Notes: a model not told the origin generated them from the sequence alone. A stretch of DNA of 8,244 nucleotides from Acidobacteriota bacterium (GCA_003225595.1 QIAR01000220.1:1-8244); one strand, 5' to 3'. Shown: positions 1 to 5,989, numbered from the stretch's first letter. Made by a program: numbers and translations.

Positions 1-1083
1 TCTGGAGTTTGGTGGATTCGTTACGCGGACACGACAGGGCGCATTCGGCGTGAGAAGGCGGGCACGAAGAGCACAGCGCTGGTTCTCTATCGAAAGCGCA
101 AGACCGAATCCCTGGAAGGGAAGAAGCTCCCCGAAAAACTGCGCACTCAGAGGATTTGTTTCTCGGAATTGGCGAAGAGCGCCCTCGAGTATTCTCGCGT
201 GCAGAAGCTCAGCCACAGACACGACACGTGCCGAATGGCATTCATCCTTAGAGCATTCGGCTCCAAACCCGTGGACGCTATTGGTCGAGAGGAGATTTCT
301 CGCTGGCTCGATTTCCAAGAAGAGGAGCAGGAGTGGATGCCGGGAACATACAACCGTTACCGTGCCCTGTTTTCGTTGATTTACCGGATCGGCATGGAGA
401 ACGGTAAGGTCGCAACTAATCCCGCGCGTCTTGTGCCCCGCCGTCGCGAGAACAATGCGCGACTCCGCTGGCTCACCCCTGAGGAGGAAAAGCGCCTCCG
501 GTTTGCGATCGAAATGAAGTGGCTTTACCATCTCCCGGAGTTCGACATTGCCTTGAATACGGGCTTGCGGCTGGCAGAACAATACGGTCTCACGATCCGC
601 TGGATCAATCTGGAGCAGCGCATCGCTACCGTGCCGCGCAGCAAGCACGGAGGAACGCGCCACGTGCCGCTGAACAGTATTGCGATGGCGGCGCTACAGC
701 ACTTGTGGCCTGCTGCCAAGCAGCGCCCGGACGGCCGCATCTTCCTTTCCATCCGCGGGGACGAGGCGCTAGAGGGAAACCGGCACTGGTTCAACGCGGC
801 GCTGCGCGACGCGAGGATCGAGGACTTCCATTGGCACGATCTGCGGCATACTTTCGCCAGCCGACTCGTGATGGCGGGGGTTAACCTTCGGACTGTCCAA
901 GAACTCATGGGCCACAAGTCCATCCAAATGACGTGTCGCTATGTGCATCTCGCCCCTTCGCACAATCTCGACGCTGTGGAGAGGCTGGCAACGATGGCAG
1001 GATCACAAGGCGTAGCAACTGACACCAGAACTGACACCGCACTTCTACGAGACATAAGCGACCACATCGGCGCTCTGGCGTAA
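1..1083 (+). CDS. Tyrosine-type site-specific recombinase (phage/island integrase), 5' end outside the window
   Basis: The frame is open from base 1 with no stop, so the true start lies left of the window; 360 codons are visible. Codons 1-35 (GVWWIRYADTTGRIRREKAG) look like the small arm-DNA-binding domain found at integrase N-termini. Codons about 52-145 are the SAM-like core-binding domain, and the rest is the catalytic domain. Counting from base 1, the catalytic set is complete: Arg190 (NTGLRLAEQ), Lys215 (RSKHGG), His279 and Arg282 (HDLRH), His305 (LMGHK) and nucleophile Tyr314 (CRYVHLAP, bases 940-942). A TTG start at 169 would remove the arm domain and is unlikely. The family cuts and rejoins DNA at att sites through a 3'-phosphotyrosine. 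The stop is 32 bases before a tRNA gene, a usual att target. Nothing suggests decay, so it may be active. Confidence 0.95.
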   Translation, partial: SGVWWIRYADTTGRIRREKAGTKSTALVLYRKRKTESLEGKKLPEKLRTQRICFSELAKSALEYSRVQKLSHRHDTCRMAFILRAFGSKPVDAIGREEISRWLDFQEEEQEWMPGTYNRYRALFSLIYRIGMENGKVATNPARLVPRRRENNARLRWLTPEEEKRLRFAIEMKWLYHLPEFDIALNTGLRLAEQYGLTIRWINLEQRIATVPRSKHGGTRHVPLNSIAMAALQHLWPAAKQRPDGRIFLSIRGDEALEGNRHWFNAALRDARIEDFHWHDLRHTFASRLVMAGVNLRTVQELMGHKSIQMTCRYVHLAPSHNLDAVERLATMAGSQGVATDTRTDTALLRDISDHIGALA

Positions 1084-1115
1084 GCAGTTGCTAGTCTGTT
1101 AGATTGGCCTCAATC

Positions 1116-1191
<76 letters not shown>

Positions 1192-1901
1192 TCTTTGACC
1201 CGGACGGTCACAAGTTCGCTGACCGCCTGCATCAGCGTGTGGTTACGCGGTTCAAATTCAAAGAAGAGGAAATCAGGTTTTCATGGCGACGGCACGGCTT
1301 GCGTCCGCGTGGCGCCGGATTCTTGCAAGTCAGGTTTGGCGAGACTCAGCCCGACCCCCCCGTATGCCGTCCGTCCCCACGCCAGAACGTCGACTTCATA
1401 TCGCCACAGTGCCCCGTGGTGCAGCTTATGTAGTGGCAACCGCCTATCAGCGGTGGGATTCATAAGGGCTGAAATCAGGGCTTTCTGGATAATCCAGGTG
1501 GCATATCGTACGCTTCCCGCGGCCTTGGTTTCCGCAGTTTCTTCAGCTGCCGCGTCGTGGCAAGGCTTACATAACTTATCGCCTTCCGTAGCTGGTGATG
1601 GACACGGCAAGGGATGTCCATGCTGCTTGCTTGTACATCGGCAATTCTCCATAGGTGCCACCCCGTCCGTTGAGATTCTTTTCGCCCAAGTATGATATCC
1701 CAACGAGGGGAATTCGGTTGTGAGTAGGGGAGGTATTGCAGATCGGGCAACCCTGAGAAGCAGGAAACGCCGGAACCGTGCAATCTGGTTCAATTCTGCA
1801 CTGCATGAACCTCAGCAGGAACCACTGGACGCCACGCACGCGCTACTCGCTACCAGATCGAGATTCCTTTCACATTCATCTAATCAGGCGAGGATTACTA
1901 G
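1192..1901. other. Gene-poor stretch downstream of the tRNA
   Basis: About 700 bases with no confidently recognised gene; the only candidate is the minus-strand Cys/His ORF given separately. Several small inverted repeats occur: CGCTGA/TCAGCG (1217-1222 and 1232-1237, 26 bases after the tRNA, no T-run), ACCGC/GCGGT (1439-1443 and 1450-1454) and CTGGAT-A-ATCCAG (1485-1497). Other open frames here give low-complexity translations with no domain I know. The region reads as eroded DNA next to an integration site. Confidence 0.5.
1281..1652 (-). CDS. Possible small Cys/His-rich (zinc-ribbon-like) protein; C-terminal half doubtful
   Basis: Reading from the ATG at 1652, the first ~40 residues contain CRCTSKQHGHP, a single Cys, then LCKPCHDAAAEE, giving a C-x-C ... 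H-x-H ... C ... C-x2-C-H layout that could bind a metal. The spacing and the TEGDKLCKPCHD wording resemble small uncharacterised bacterial proteins, but I cannot name a family. GGGGTGG lies 5 bases upstream of this ATG as a usable ribosome binding site, which is why I prefer it to longer in-frame starts. The frame stays open for 123 residues, but after about residue 45 the translation looks non-natural (Trp, Gly and Arg rich). A real short gene may have been run on by a frameshift, or the gene may be a relic. Function unknown. Confidence 0.4.
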   Translation of the reverse strand: MENCRCTSKQHGHPLPCPSPATEGDKLCKPCHDAAAEETAETKAAGSVRYATWIIQKALISALMNPTADRRLPLHKLHHGALWRYEVDVLAWGRTAYGGVGLSLAKPDLQESGATRTQAVPSP

Positions 1902-2042
1902 ATGGCCGATTTCCATCAACGCCTTCCGGGTAACGTTCCTGGCGAGTTCTTTGTGGATGCCAGGTGCACCGATTGCGACGCTTGCGGGGGTGCTCCGGAT
2001 CCCTCCCTGCTGGCGCACGCCGCTCACTTGATCAGTTCTTAG
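1902..2042 (+). pseudogene. Truncated ferredoxin-like (4Fe-4S) N-terminal domain, 46 codons
   Basis: The ATG at 1902 is preceded by GAGGA with 7-base spacing. The translation begins MADFHQRLPGNVPGEFFVD and continues with C22-x2-C25-x2-C28 (CTDCDAC). I recognise this opening (RLP-NVPG-F-VD-C-DCD-C) from ferredoxin domains that stand alone or precede metallo-beta-lactamase-fold hydrolases. A working cluster needs a fourth cysteine followed by proline and a second half of roughly 30 or more residues. Here the frame gives GGAPDPSLLAHAAHLISS and then stops, with no fourth cysteine. Neither other frame restores a clear second half. It is probably a relic, although the intact start could mean a small expressed peptide. 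It lies 44 bases upstream of the methyltransferase on the same strand. Confidence 0.5.
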
Positions 2043-2086
2043 CCGTCCTTAATAGGTGAAGCCGAAAGTGGTCTGGAGTTGCATCG

Positions 2087-2770
2087 GTGATGTTCAAACG
2101 TTGTGTTTCAGTATGCGCGCTGCTTCTGATCGTCCAGCTTCCTGGGCTAACCCGAGCTAACGCTGCGGCTCAGGGCACGAGCACGCAGCAGGTTCAAAAT
2201 CGCAAGACAAGTAAACCTTATAGAGGCGATCTATCCATCTTTGAGTCCCCGGGACGAGACGAGAGACTTCAGATCAATCGTGTGATGGATATTTTAGCAA
2301 TCGGGCCGGGTAAGAACGTTGCCGATATTGGAGCGGGATCGGGTTGGTTCACAGTCCGAGCCGCCAGACGCGTCACCGAAACAGGGACAGTGTACGCTGT
2401 GGACATCAACCCAGAGGCAATACGCTACATCGGTCGCCGCATACAGCGGGAAGAATTGGGCAACGTAAGGGCGATCCTAAGCAAGAGCGATGATCCTCTA
2501 CTGCCCACCGACAGCATCGATGCTGTGCTGCTGCTCAAGACCTATCACGAAATCGAAAAACCTGTTTCTCTTTTGCGCAACGTGCGCTCCACTCTCAAGC
2601 CCGGAGCCAAGATAGGAATCATCGACCGTAACGGCAGCGGCGAAAATCATGGTGTAAATCGTGATGTGGTGATCAAAGAGGCAGCGGAAGCCGGCTATCG
2701 CTTGCTGGAACAGGACGATTTCGTCAAGGCCGACGGCATGGATTATTTTCTGGTCTTTGCTCCGAGATAG
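2087..2770 (+). CDS. Exported class I SAM-dependent methyltransferase
   Basis: The 227-residue protein starts with a typical Sec signal peptide: KR, then the hydrophobic stretch CVSVCALLLIVQLPGL, then small residues (ANAAA), with cleavage near residue 27-28. The mature part is a Rossmann methyltransferase: motif I VADIGAGSGWF (78-88), acidic post-I strand YAVDINPE (103-110), motif II region DAVLLLKTYHEI (125-136) and LKPGAKIGIID (160-170). The fold and the YHE motif resemble UbiE-like enzymes; the substrate cannot be read. Start: GTG 2087 and ATG 2090 are adjacent; GGAG at 2075-2078 gives spacings of 8 and 11, so GTG is slightly favoured. It converges with the binding-protein gene, 22 bases apart. 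The oddity is a SAM enzyme carrying an export signal. Confidence 0.85.
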   Translation: MMFKRCVSVCALLLIVQLPGLTRANAAAQGTSTQQVQNRKTSKPYRGDLSIFESPGRDERLQINRVMDILAIGPGKNVADIGAGSGWFTVRAARRVTETGTVYAVDINPEAIRYIGRRIQREELGNVRAILSKSDDPLLPTDSIDAVLLLKTYHEIEKPVSLLRNVRSTLKPGAKIGIIDRNGSGENHGVNRDVVIKEAAEAGYRLLEQDDFVKADGMDYFLVFAPR

Positions 2771-2784
2771 AAAACCCAACTACT

Positions 2785-2798
2785 CGCTGATTTCAGCG
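2785..2798. repeat. Short inverted repeat at the convergent gene ends
   Basis: CGCTGA-TT-TCAGCG is a perfect 6-base inverted repeat overlapping the stop codon of the minus-strand binding-protein gene and lying 14 bases after the methyltransferase stop. It could form a small hairpin in either transcript, but there is no T-run, so a terminator role is only possible, not shown. Confidence 0.3.
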
Positions 2799-3743
2799 TC
2801 CAGCGGACTGCCGTGCCGCTTCGGTCTGGGCTCGCACCCAGCGGCTTGCAGCCAATTGTTCAATCGATGGGAAAGATGTAGGAACCGTCAACTTACATTC
2901 CGGCGGTTTGGTGTTCCCATGCATCGCCTGGACCAGCATTTCCAAAGCACGGCCGGCATTCGGCGGTACATAGATGGTTGCGGCCAGTAAGCCGCTCCGA
3001 ACCCAGGCTTGTCCGGTCTTGGGAAGGCCGTCGCAACCGGTAAAAGGTAGGTGAAGCCATCGTTCCCGGTCCGCCTCCCTGGTGAGCTCCTGAAAGGCTT
3101 TTCTGGCACCCACAGCCATGGAGTCATCCTGAGCGGCGATGAGGTCAATGCGTGCCTCGCGAGAAGTGGACAAGCGCAGCCATGAACTGACAACCTTGAA
3201 TGCACTGGCTTCGGTCCAGCTCCCGCGGAGGGTCTTTATTTGAATATCCACGCGCTTGGTCTCGTACATCCCGGCGGTGCGTTGCCGGGCCGCGGAGCTC
3301 TCGGCGGGTCCCTGAATATATAAGACACAACCACCTTTGGGGAGGAGTGCGCCAAGTTGCCGCCCTTGAATGCGGCCGATTTCCTCGTGATCCGAGCTGA
3401 TCGCGAAAATTGGGACGGGGTAAGTGCGGCGAAGTTCAGTGAGGTAATCGACATCGCGGTTCAGGACGACCCACGCGATGCCAGCGGTTGCCGCGGCACG
3501 TGCCACGTGCGGCAAAGCGGTTGCACCCACTGGCTCGAACACAATCGCGTCGGGATGAGAACTCGCAGCGGACTGAATGACCTTCAGCAATTGCTGGCTT
3601 TGACCTATGCCATCATTGTCAGCATCGATGACTTGTACTTCAATCCCAAGCCGGCGCGCCGCTTCTTCCGCGGCTGCCGCCTGCTCGAGCTGATAATCGT
3701 TATCGCTGTTTGTCAGCGCGACTAAGACTTTGAGCTTTTTCAT
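2793..3743 (-). CDS. Periplasmic-binding-protein-fold (type 1, sugar-binding-like) protein lacking a signal peptide
   Basis: The 316 residues follow the Peripla_BP_4/RbsB-like pattern: KVLVALTNSDNDY start, ADNDGIGQSQQL (41-52), DAIVFEPVGATAL (65-77), GIAWVVLNRDVD (88-99), SSDHEEIGRIQG (116-127), IQGPAESSAARQRTAG (143-158), AAQDDSMAVGARKA (203-216) and GCDGLPKTGQAWV (236-248). This is the family that binds sugars for ABC uptake, or senses them as part of LacI-type regulators. Here the protein starts MKKLKVLVAL directly at the first beta strand, with no signal peptide, lipobox, helix-turn-helix or neighbouring ABC transporter. It would stay in the cytoplasm as a free binding domain. No strong Shine-Dalgarno precedes the ATG. 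A perfect palindrome lies about 50 bases upstream. The ligand is unknown. Confidence 0.85.
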   Translation of the reverse strand: MKKLKVLVALTNSDNDYQLEQAAAAEEAARRLGIEVQVIDADNDGIGQSQQLLKVIQSAASSHPDAIVFEPVGATALPHVARAAATAGIAWVVLNRDVDYLTELRRTYPVPIFAISSDHEEIGRIQGRQLGALLPKGGCVLYIQGPAESSAARQRTAGMYETKRVDIQIKTLRGSWTEASAFKVVSSWLRLSTSREARIDLIAAQDDSMAVGARKAFQELTREADRERWLHLPFTGCDGLPKTGQAWVRSGLLAATIYVPPNAGRALEMLVQAMHGNTKPPECKLTVPTSFPSIEQLAASRWVRAQTEAARQSAGR

Positions 3744-3790
3744 GAAACTATCGCTGCCTGAATCATAGCGTGACTCTTGCTCCTCGCTGT

Positions 3791-3804
3791 ATTACCGAGG
3801 TAAT
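3791..3804. promoter_or_regulatory. Operator-like palindrome upstream of the binding-protein gene
   Basis: ATTACC-GA-GGTAAT is a perfect 6+2+6 palindrome about 48 bases upstream of the minus-strand start at 3743. It is sized and placed like a repressor site, but no regulator for it is visible. On the minus strand a TATGAT hexamer (-10-like) lies between the palindrome and the gene, without a good -35. Confidence 0.35.
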
Positions 3805-3880
3805 GGGGTACAATCCTGTTCCAGGGATCTGGCAGCGCCCTCAAATTCAAATTAAGACACTACCGAAGGCCGGTAAAACG

Positions 3881-3916
3881 TTGATATTGCATCTATTAAG
3901 AGGGTAAAGTTTACCC
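3881..3916 (+). promoter_or_regulatory. Putative promoter with a perfect palindrome over its -10 box (hicB remnant)
   Basis: TTGATA (3881-3886) and TAAAGT (3905-3910), 18 bases apart, make a plausible sigma-70 promoter. GGGTAAA-G-TTTACCC (3902-3916), a perfect 7+1+7 palindrome, covers the -10 box. It ends 19 bases before the GTG of the HicB-like remnant. HicB antitoxins commonly repress their own promoter through such sites, so this may be the surviving operator. Function is inferred from position and symmetry only. Confidence 0.4.
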
Positions 3917-3935
3917 GAATTAACTTCCCTCCCCG

Positions 3936-4148
3936 GTGTTTCTCTATGCGCGTTGCGTCCAAGCAGAATTCAAACTTTTCGGTGTCCTCAAGAAGGAAGA
4001 CGGCTGGTACATCGCACACTGTCCGCCGTTGGATATTACTACCCAAGGGAGAACCGAAGCAGCGAGTCCTCGCAGCTTTAGCATGCGACCTTCCGGAGCT
4101 GCTCCTTCGTCATGGTCTTGGGACGGCGTTTCCCGATCGCCCTGTTGA
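3936..4148 (+). pseudogene. HicB-like antitoxin remnant, frameshifted, no HicA partner seen
   Basis: Residues 11-42 of this frame (EFKLFGVLKKED, then GWYIAHCPPLDITTQGRTEA) match the first half of HicB-fold proteins, where a beta hairpin with WY-A-CP-LD is followed by QG-T-EEA. HicB is the antitoxin that binds the HicA mRNA-cleaving toxin and usually autoregulates. After about base 4061 the frame becomes Ser/Arg-rich and stops at 4148. The neighbouring frame continues with KQRVLAALACDLPELLLRHG, which looks like the missing amphipathic helix, so a frameshift near 4057-4062 is likely. The GTG start at 3936 has only pyrimidine-rich DNA upstream and no Shine-Dalgarno. No hicA-like coding sequence is present on either side. 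It appears to be a dead gene. Confidence 0.55.
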
Positions 4149-4174
4149 CGCATCTCAAATTGAGCGCATATCAT
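4145..4174 (+). promoter_or_regulatory. Sigma-70-type promoter for the TraR/DksA gene
   Basis: TTGACG (4145-4150) and TATCAT (4169-4174) with an 18-base spacer each match the consensus at 5 of 6 positions. Transcription would start near 4181, about 59 bases before the ATG at 4240. This supports the short DksA start and argues that the open frame further upstream is not coding. The spacer holds an 11-base palindrome, CTCAA-A-TTGAG (4154-4164), that could be a regulator site. Confidence 0.5.
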
Positions 4175-4239
4175 CATCGTTTGATTTCAGGTTTAAGGAA
4201 ATGCTCTGGGGCCGCACCGAGGCCACAGAGCGATTATTC

Positions 4240-4608
4240 ATGGATAAGAAAAGACTGGACTACTTTAGGAAAAGGCTGGAAACGCGGCAGCAGGAGCTGC
4301 GTCGCACGGTTACGCGGACACAGCAGGATGGCCGGTCCGCGGATGAGGACTCGGCACAGGATATTGCGGATCGCGCTGCCAGCTCCTACAACAAGGAATT
4401 TCTGTTCTCACAGAGCAACAACGAACGCCAGCTCCTGCAAATGGTGGAAAGCGCCTTGGTGCGCATACGCCAAGGAAACTTCGGAGAGTGCATCTCCTGC
4501 GGGAGGGAGATCAATCCCAAGCGCCTGGAAGCGGTGCCTTGGACCCGCCACTGCATCGAATGCCAGGAGAAGCTTGAGCAGGGCCTGCTGGAAGAAACTC
4601 CGAGGTAG
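4240..4608 (+). CDS. TraR/DksA-family zinc-finger transcription regulator
   Basis: The 122-residue protein has the DksA layout: N-terminal coiled-coil helix (MDKKRLDYFRKRLETRQQEL), tip with D41-x2-D44-R-A (DIADRAAS) matching the acidic DxxDRA tip of DksA, a second helix (NNERQLLQMVESALVRI), and a C4 zinc finger C84-x2-C87-x17-C105-x2-C108 (CISCGREINPKRL ... HCIEC). DksA proteins insert the coiled coil into the RNA polymerase secondary channel and alter initiation together with ppGpp. It is shorter than E. coli DksA (151 residues) but complete. The ATG at 4240 is chosen because the family begins MDKK, AGAG lies 9 bases upstream, and the promoter at 4145-4174 allows it. An in-frame ATG at 4201 is the alternative. 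The frame stays open back to 3946 but that part reads as relic HicB DNA. Confidence 0.94.
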   Translation: MDKKRLDYFRKRLETRQQELRRTVTRTQQDGRSADEDSAQDIADRAASSYNKEFLFSQSNNERQLLQMVESALVRIRQGNFGECISCGREINPKRLEAVPWTRHCIECQEKLEQGLLEETPR

Positions 4609-4719
4609 AAGCCGGGTTTGCCTGTTTTTGTTCAAGGCCGCTGATGACCGGGCGGCGGTCTCGTGCCGGACCAGTGGAATGCTAAAGCCGCCATGCCCTT
4701 CCAACGAGGCTCCATACAG

Positions 4720-5280
4720 CTACGCCCGGGATAAATAAGCGCCTTGTGAAGTGTCCACACGAATCTTTTCGCCTTCGTTGATGAAGGGCGGCACCTGCAC
4801 CACCAGTCCCGTCTCAAGCTTCGCGGGTTTGGTGACACTCGAGGCAGTGGCGCTCTTTAGTCCCGGCTCGGTTTCAACAACCGTCATTTCGATAGTCTGC
4901 GGAAGCTCGACTCCGACCGGTTTGCCGTCGAAAAATTCAACTTCAATCTGCAGGTTGGGAATCAGGTAGTCGACGGCATCGCCCAGGACGTCTCGCCTGA
5001 GATGAGTCTGCTCGTAATTTTCGGTATTCATGAAGTAGTAGTCGTCACCGTCATTGTAGAGGTACTGCATCTCGACTTCATCGACGGTGACTTTTTCGAT
5101 CGCGTCGGCGGAACGGAAGCGGTGCTCGAACATGGCACCAGTGCGTAGGTTGCGCAGCTTGGCCTGGATGAAAGCGCGCAGGTTGCCGGGGGTGCGGTGC
5201 TCGACGCTGAAAACTGAGTGCAGATCATTGTTATGCTTGATGACCATACCGGGGCGAAGCTGAGTGGCAGGAATAGCCAT
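4720..5280 (-). CDS. efp: Translation elongation factor P
   Basis: The 186-residue protein is full length, with all three EF-P domains: the KOW-like domain I from MAIPATQLRPGMVIKHNN, an OB domain around YLYNDGDDYYFMN, and a C-terminal OB domain ending INEGEKIRVDTSQGAYLSRA. EF-P enters the ribosomal E site and rescues ribosomes stalled at polyproline. The domain I loop reads HRTPGNLRAF: the position of E. coli Lys34 (PGKGQAF, beta-lysylated by EpmA) is Asn33 here, so neither the Lys nor the Arg modification of known EF-Ps fits. The start at 5280 is chosen because EF-Ps begin there; a further 18 in-frame codons upstream do not resemble EF-P. AGGGAG lies about 12 bases upstream. It converges with the DksA-type gene, 111 bases apart. 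Confidence 0.98.
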   Translation of the reverse strand: MAIPATQLRPGMVIKHNNDLHSVFSVEHRTPGNLRAFIQAKLRNLRTGAMFEHRFRSADAIEKVTVDEVEMQYLYNDGDDYYFMNTENYEQTHLRRDVLGDAVDYLIPNLQIEVEFFDGKPVGVELPQTIEMTVVETEPGLKSATASSVTKPAKLETGLVVQVPPFINEGEKIRVDTSQGAYLSRA

Positions 5281-5369
5281 TGATGGACAAACTCTCCCTA
5301 CAATGTGGCAGGTCGGCAGAAGGCGGGTCGCCACAAATTCCGCCGGACACGAGGATCAGAAGCATTATT

Positions 5370-5398
5370 ATTCTACACAGGCCATGGTCTCTTGGGAA
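5370..5398 (-). promoter_or_regulatory. Candidate efp promoter
   Basis: On the minus strand TTCCCA (-35-like, 4 of 6) and TAGAAT (-10, 5 of 6) are separated by 17 bases, ending about 90 bases upstream of the efp ATG. It is the best-spaced pair in this intergenic region, but the -35 is weak. Confidence 0.35.
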
Positions 5399-5469
5399 AT
5401 TTGGCGCCGCACCACGCGAATGATCGGCCAGACGACTAAAATGATAGCTACCATCCAACACGACTGCAT

Positions 5470-5487
5470 GATTTGGCATCCCAAATC
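5470..5487. repeat. 7-base inverted repeat upstream of the YtxH gene
   Basis: GATTTGG-CATC-CCAAATC is a perfect 7-base stem with a 4-base loop, in the divergent region between efp and the YtxH gene, 43 bases before the latter's start. It could be an operator or a hairpin in a leader RNA; no T-run follows. Confidence 0.4.
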
Positions 5488-5530
5488 CGCCACAAGAAAA
5501 CATCCGCTGAAGCGGTAGAGAGGTGGTCTT

Positions 5531-5824
5531 ATGCGTTCTGGAAAATATGGGGACTCGGACGGGGGCACTCTCGGGACTGCGATTACCTTTTTGATGATCG
5601 GTATCGGCGCAGGCGCGATCGCGGCGTTACTGTTCGCGCCCAAGCCTGGCAAGCAATTGCGGAGGGAATTGCGGCGCGGCTATGAAGAAGCTGTGGACAC
5701 GATCCAGGACTTGAAGGAAGAAGCAATCGGCCGAGTGGAAGAGGTATTAGACCGCGGCTCGGAGTTGGCTGAGGAGTTGCGCGAAAGAGCGGCGCCGCTG
5801 GGAAAAGTGCTGCGGCGGTCATGA
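5531..5824 (+). CDS. YtxH-domain small membrane protein
   Basis: The 97-residue protein has a short polar N-terminus, one hydrophobic segment (residues 13-35, GTAITFLMIGIGAGAIAALL) and the YtxH signature LLFAPKPGKQLRREL just after it. A charged helix follows, rich in Glu, Arg and Leu heptads (about 40-95), likely an extended or coiled-coil helix facing the cytoplasm. YtxH/gas-vesicle-like proteins occur in many bacteria, often linked to general stress, and have no known enzymatic activity. The start is well supported: GAGAGGTGG ends 4 bases before the ATG. It is divergent from efp and convergent with the AMIN protein gene. Confidence 0.9.
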   Translation: MRSGKYGDSDGGTLGTAITFLMIGIGAGAIAALLFAPKPGKQLRRELRRGYEEAVDTIQDLKEEAIGRVEEVLDRGSELAEELRERAAPLGKVLRRS

Positions 5825-5825
5825 G

Positions 5826-5893
5826 TCAGCCTTCAGCTTTCATCAGCAGCTTTCAGCTTGTCAGCTCACACCGATCAAGCGTCGGCTCTCAGC
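5826..5893 (+). repeat. Degenerate iterated TCAGC/TTTCAGCT tract
   Basis: The pentamer TCAGC recurs at 5826, 5833, 5843, 5853, 5861 and 5889, mostly inside CTTTCAGCTT-like units spaced 7 to 10 bases apart, immediately after the YtxH stop codon. It looks like a decayed short tandem repeat. No coding role. Confidence 0.55.
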
Positions 5894-5989
5894 TTTTGGT
5901 TATTAGCAAACTTACGTGAATCTAACAACGTTGATGAGGGAAAACCCCGGTCCTTCATTCAGAAATCAAGAATCACAATCCCGCTGTGT

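Noticed and set aside
3946..4239. 98-codon N-terminal extension of the DksA-type protein
   Set aside because: The extension crosses a good promoter (4145-4174) and HicB-relic DNA, and the DksA family begins at MDKK; no start with a ribosome binding site supports it.
4646..4660. GACCG-GGCGG-CGGTC hairpin between dksA-type and efp genes
   Set aside because: The stem is only 5 bases and no T-run follows on either strand, so a terminator call is not supported.
5281..5334. 18-codon N-terminal extension of EF-P
   Set aside because: EF-P proteins start at MAIPATQLRPGM-like sequence; the extension has no family similarity.
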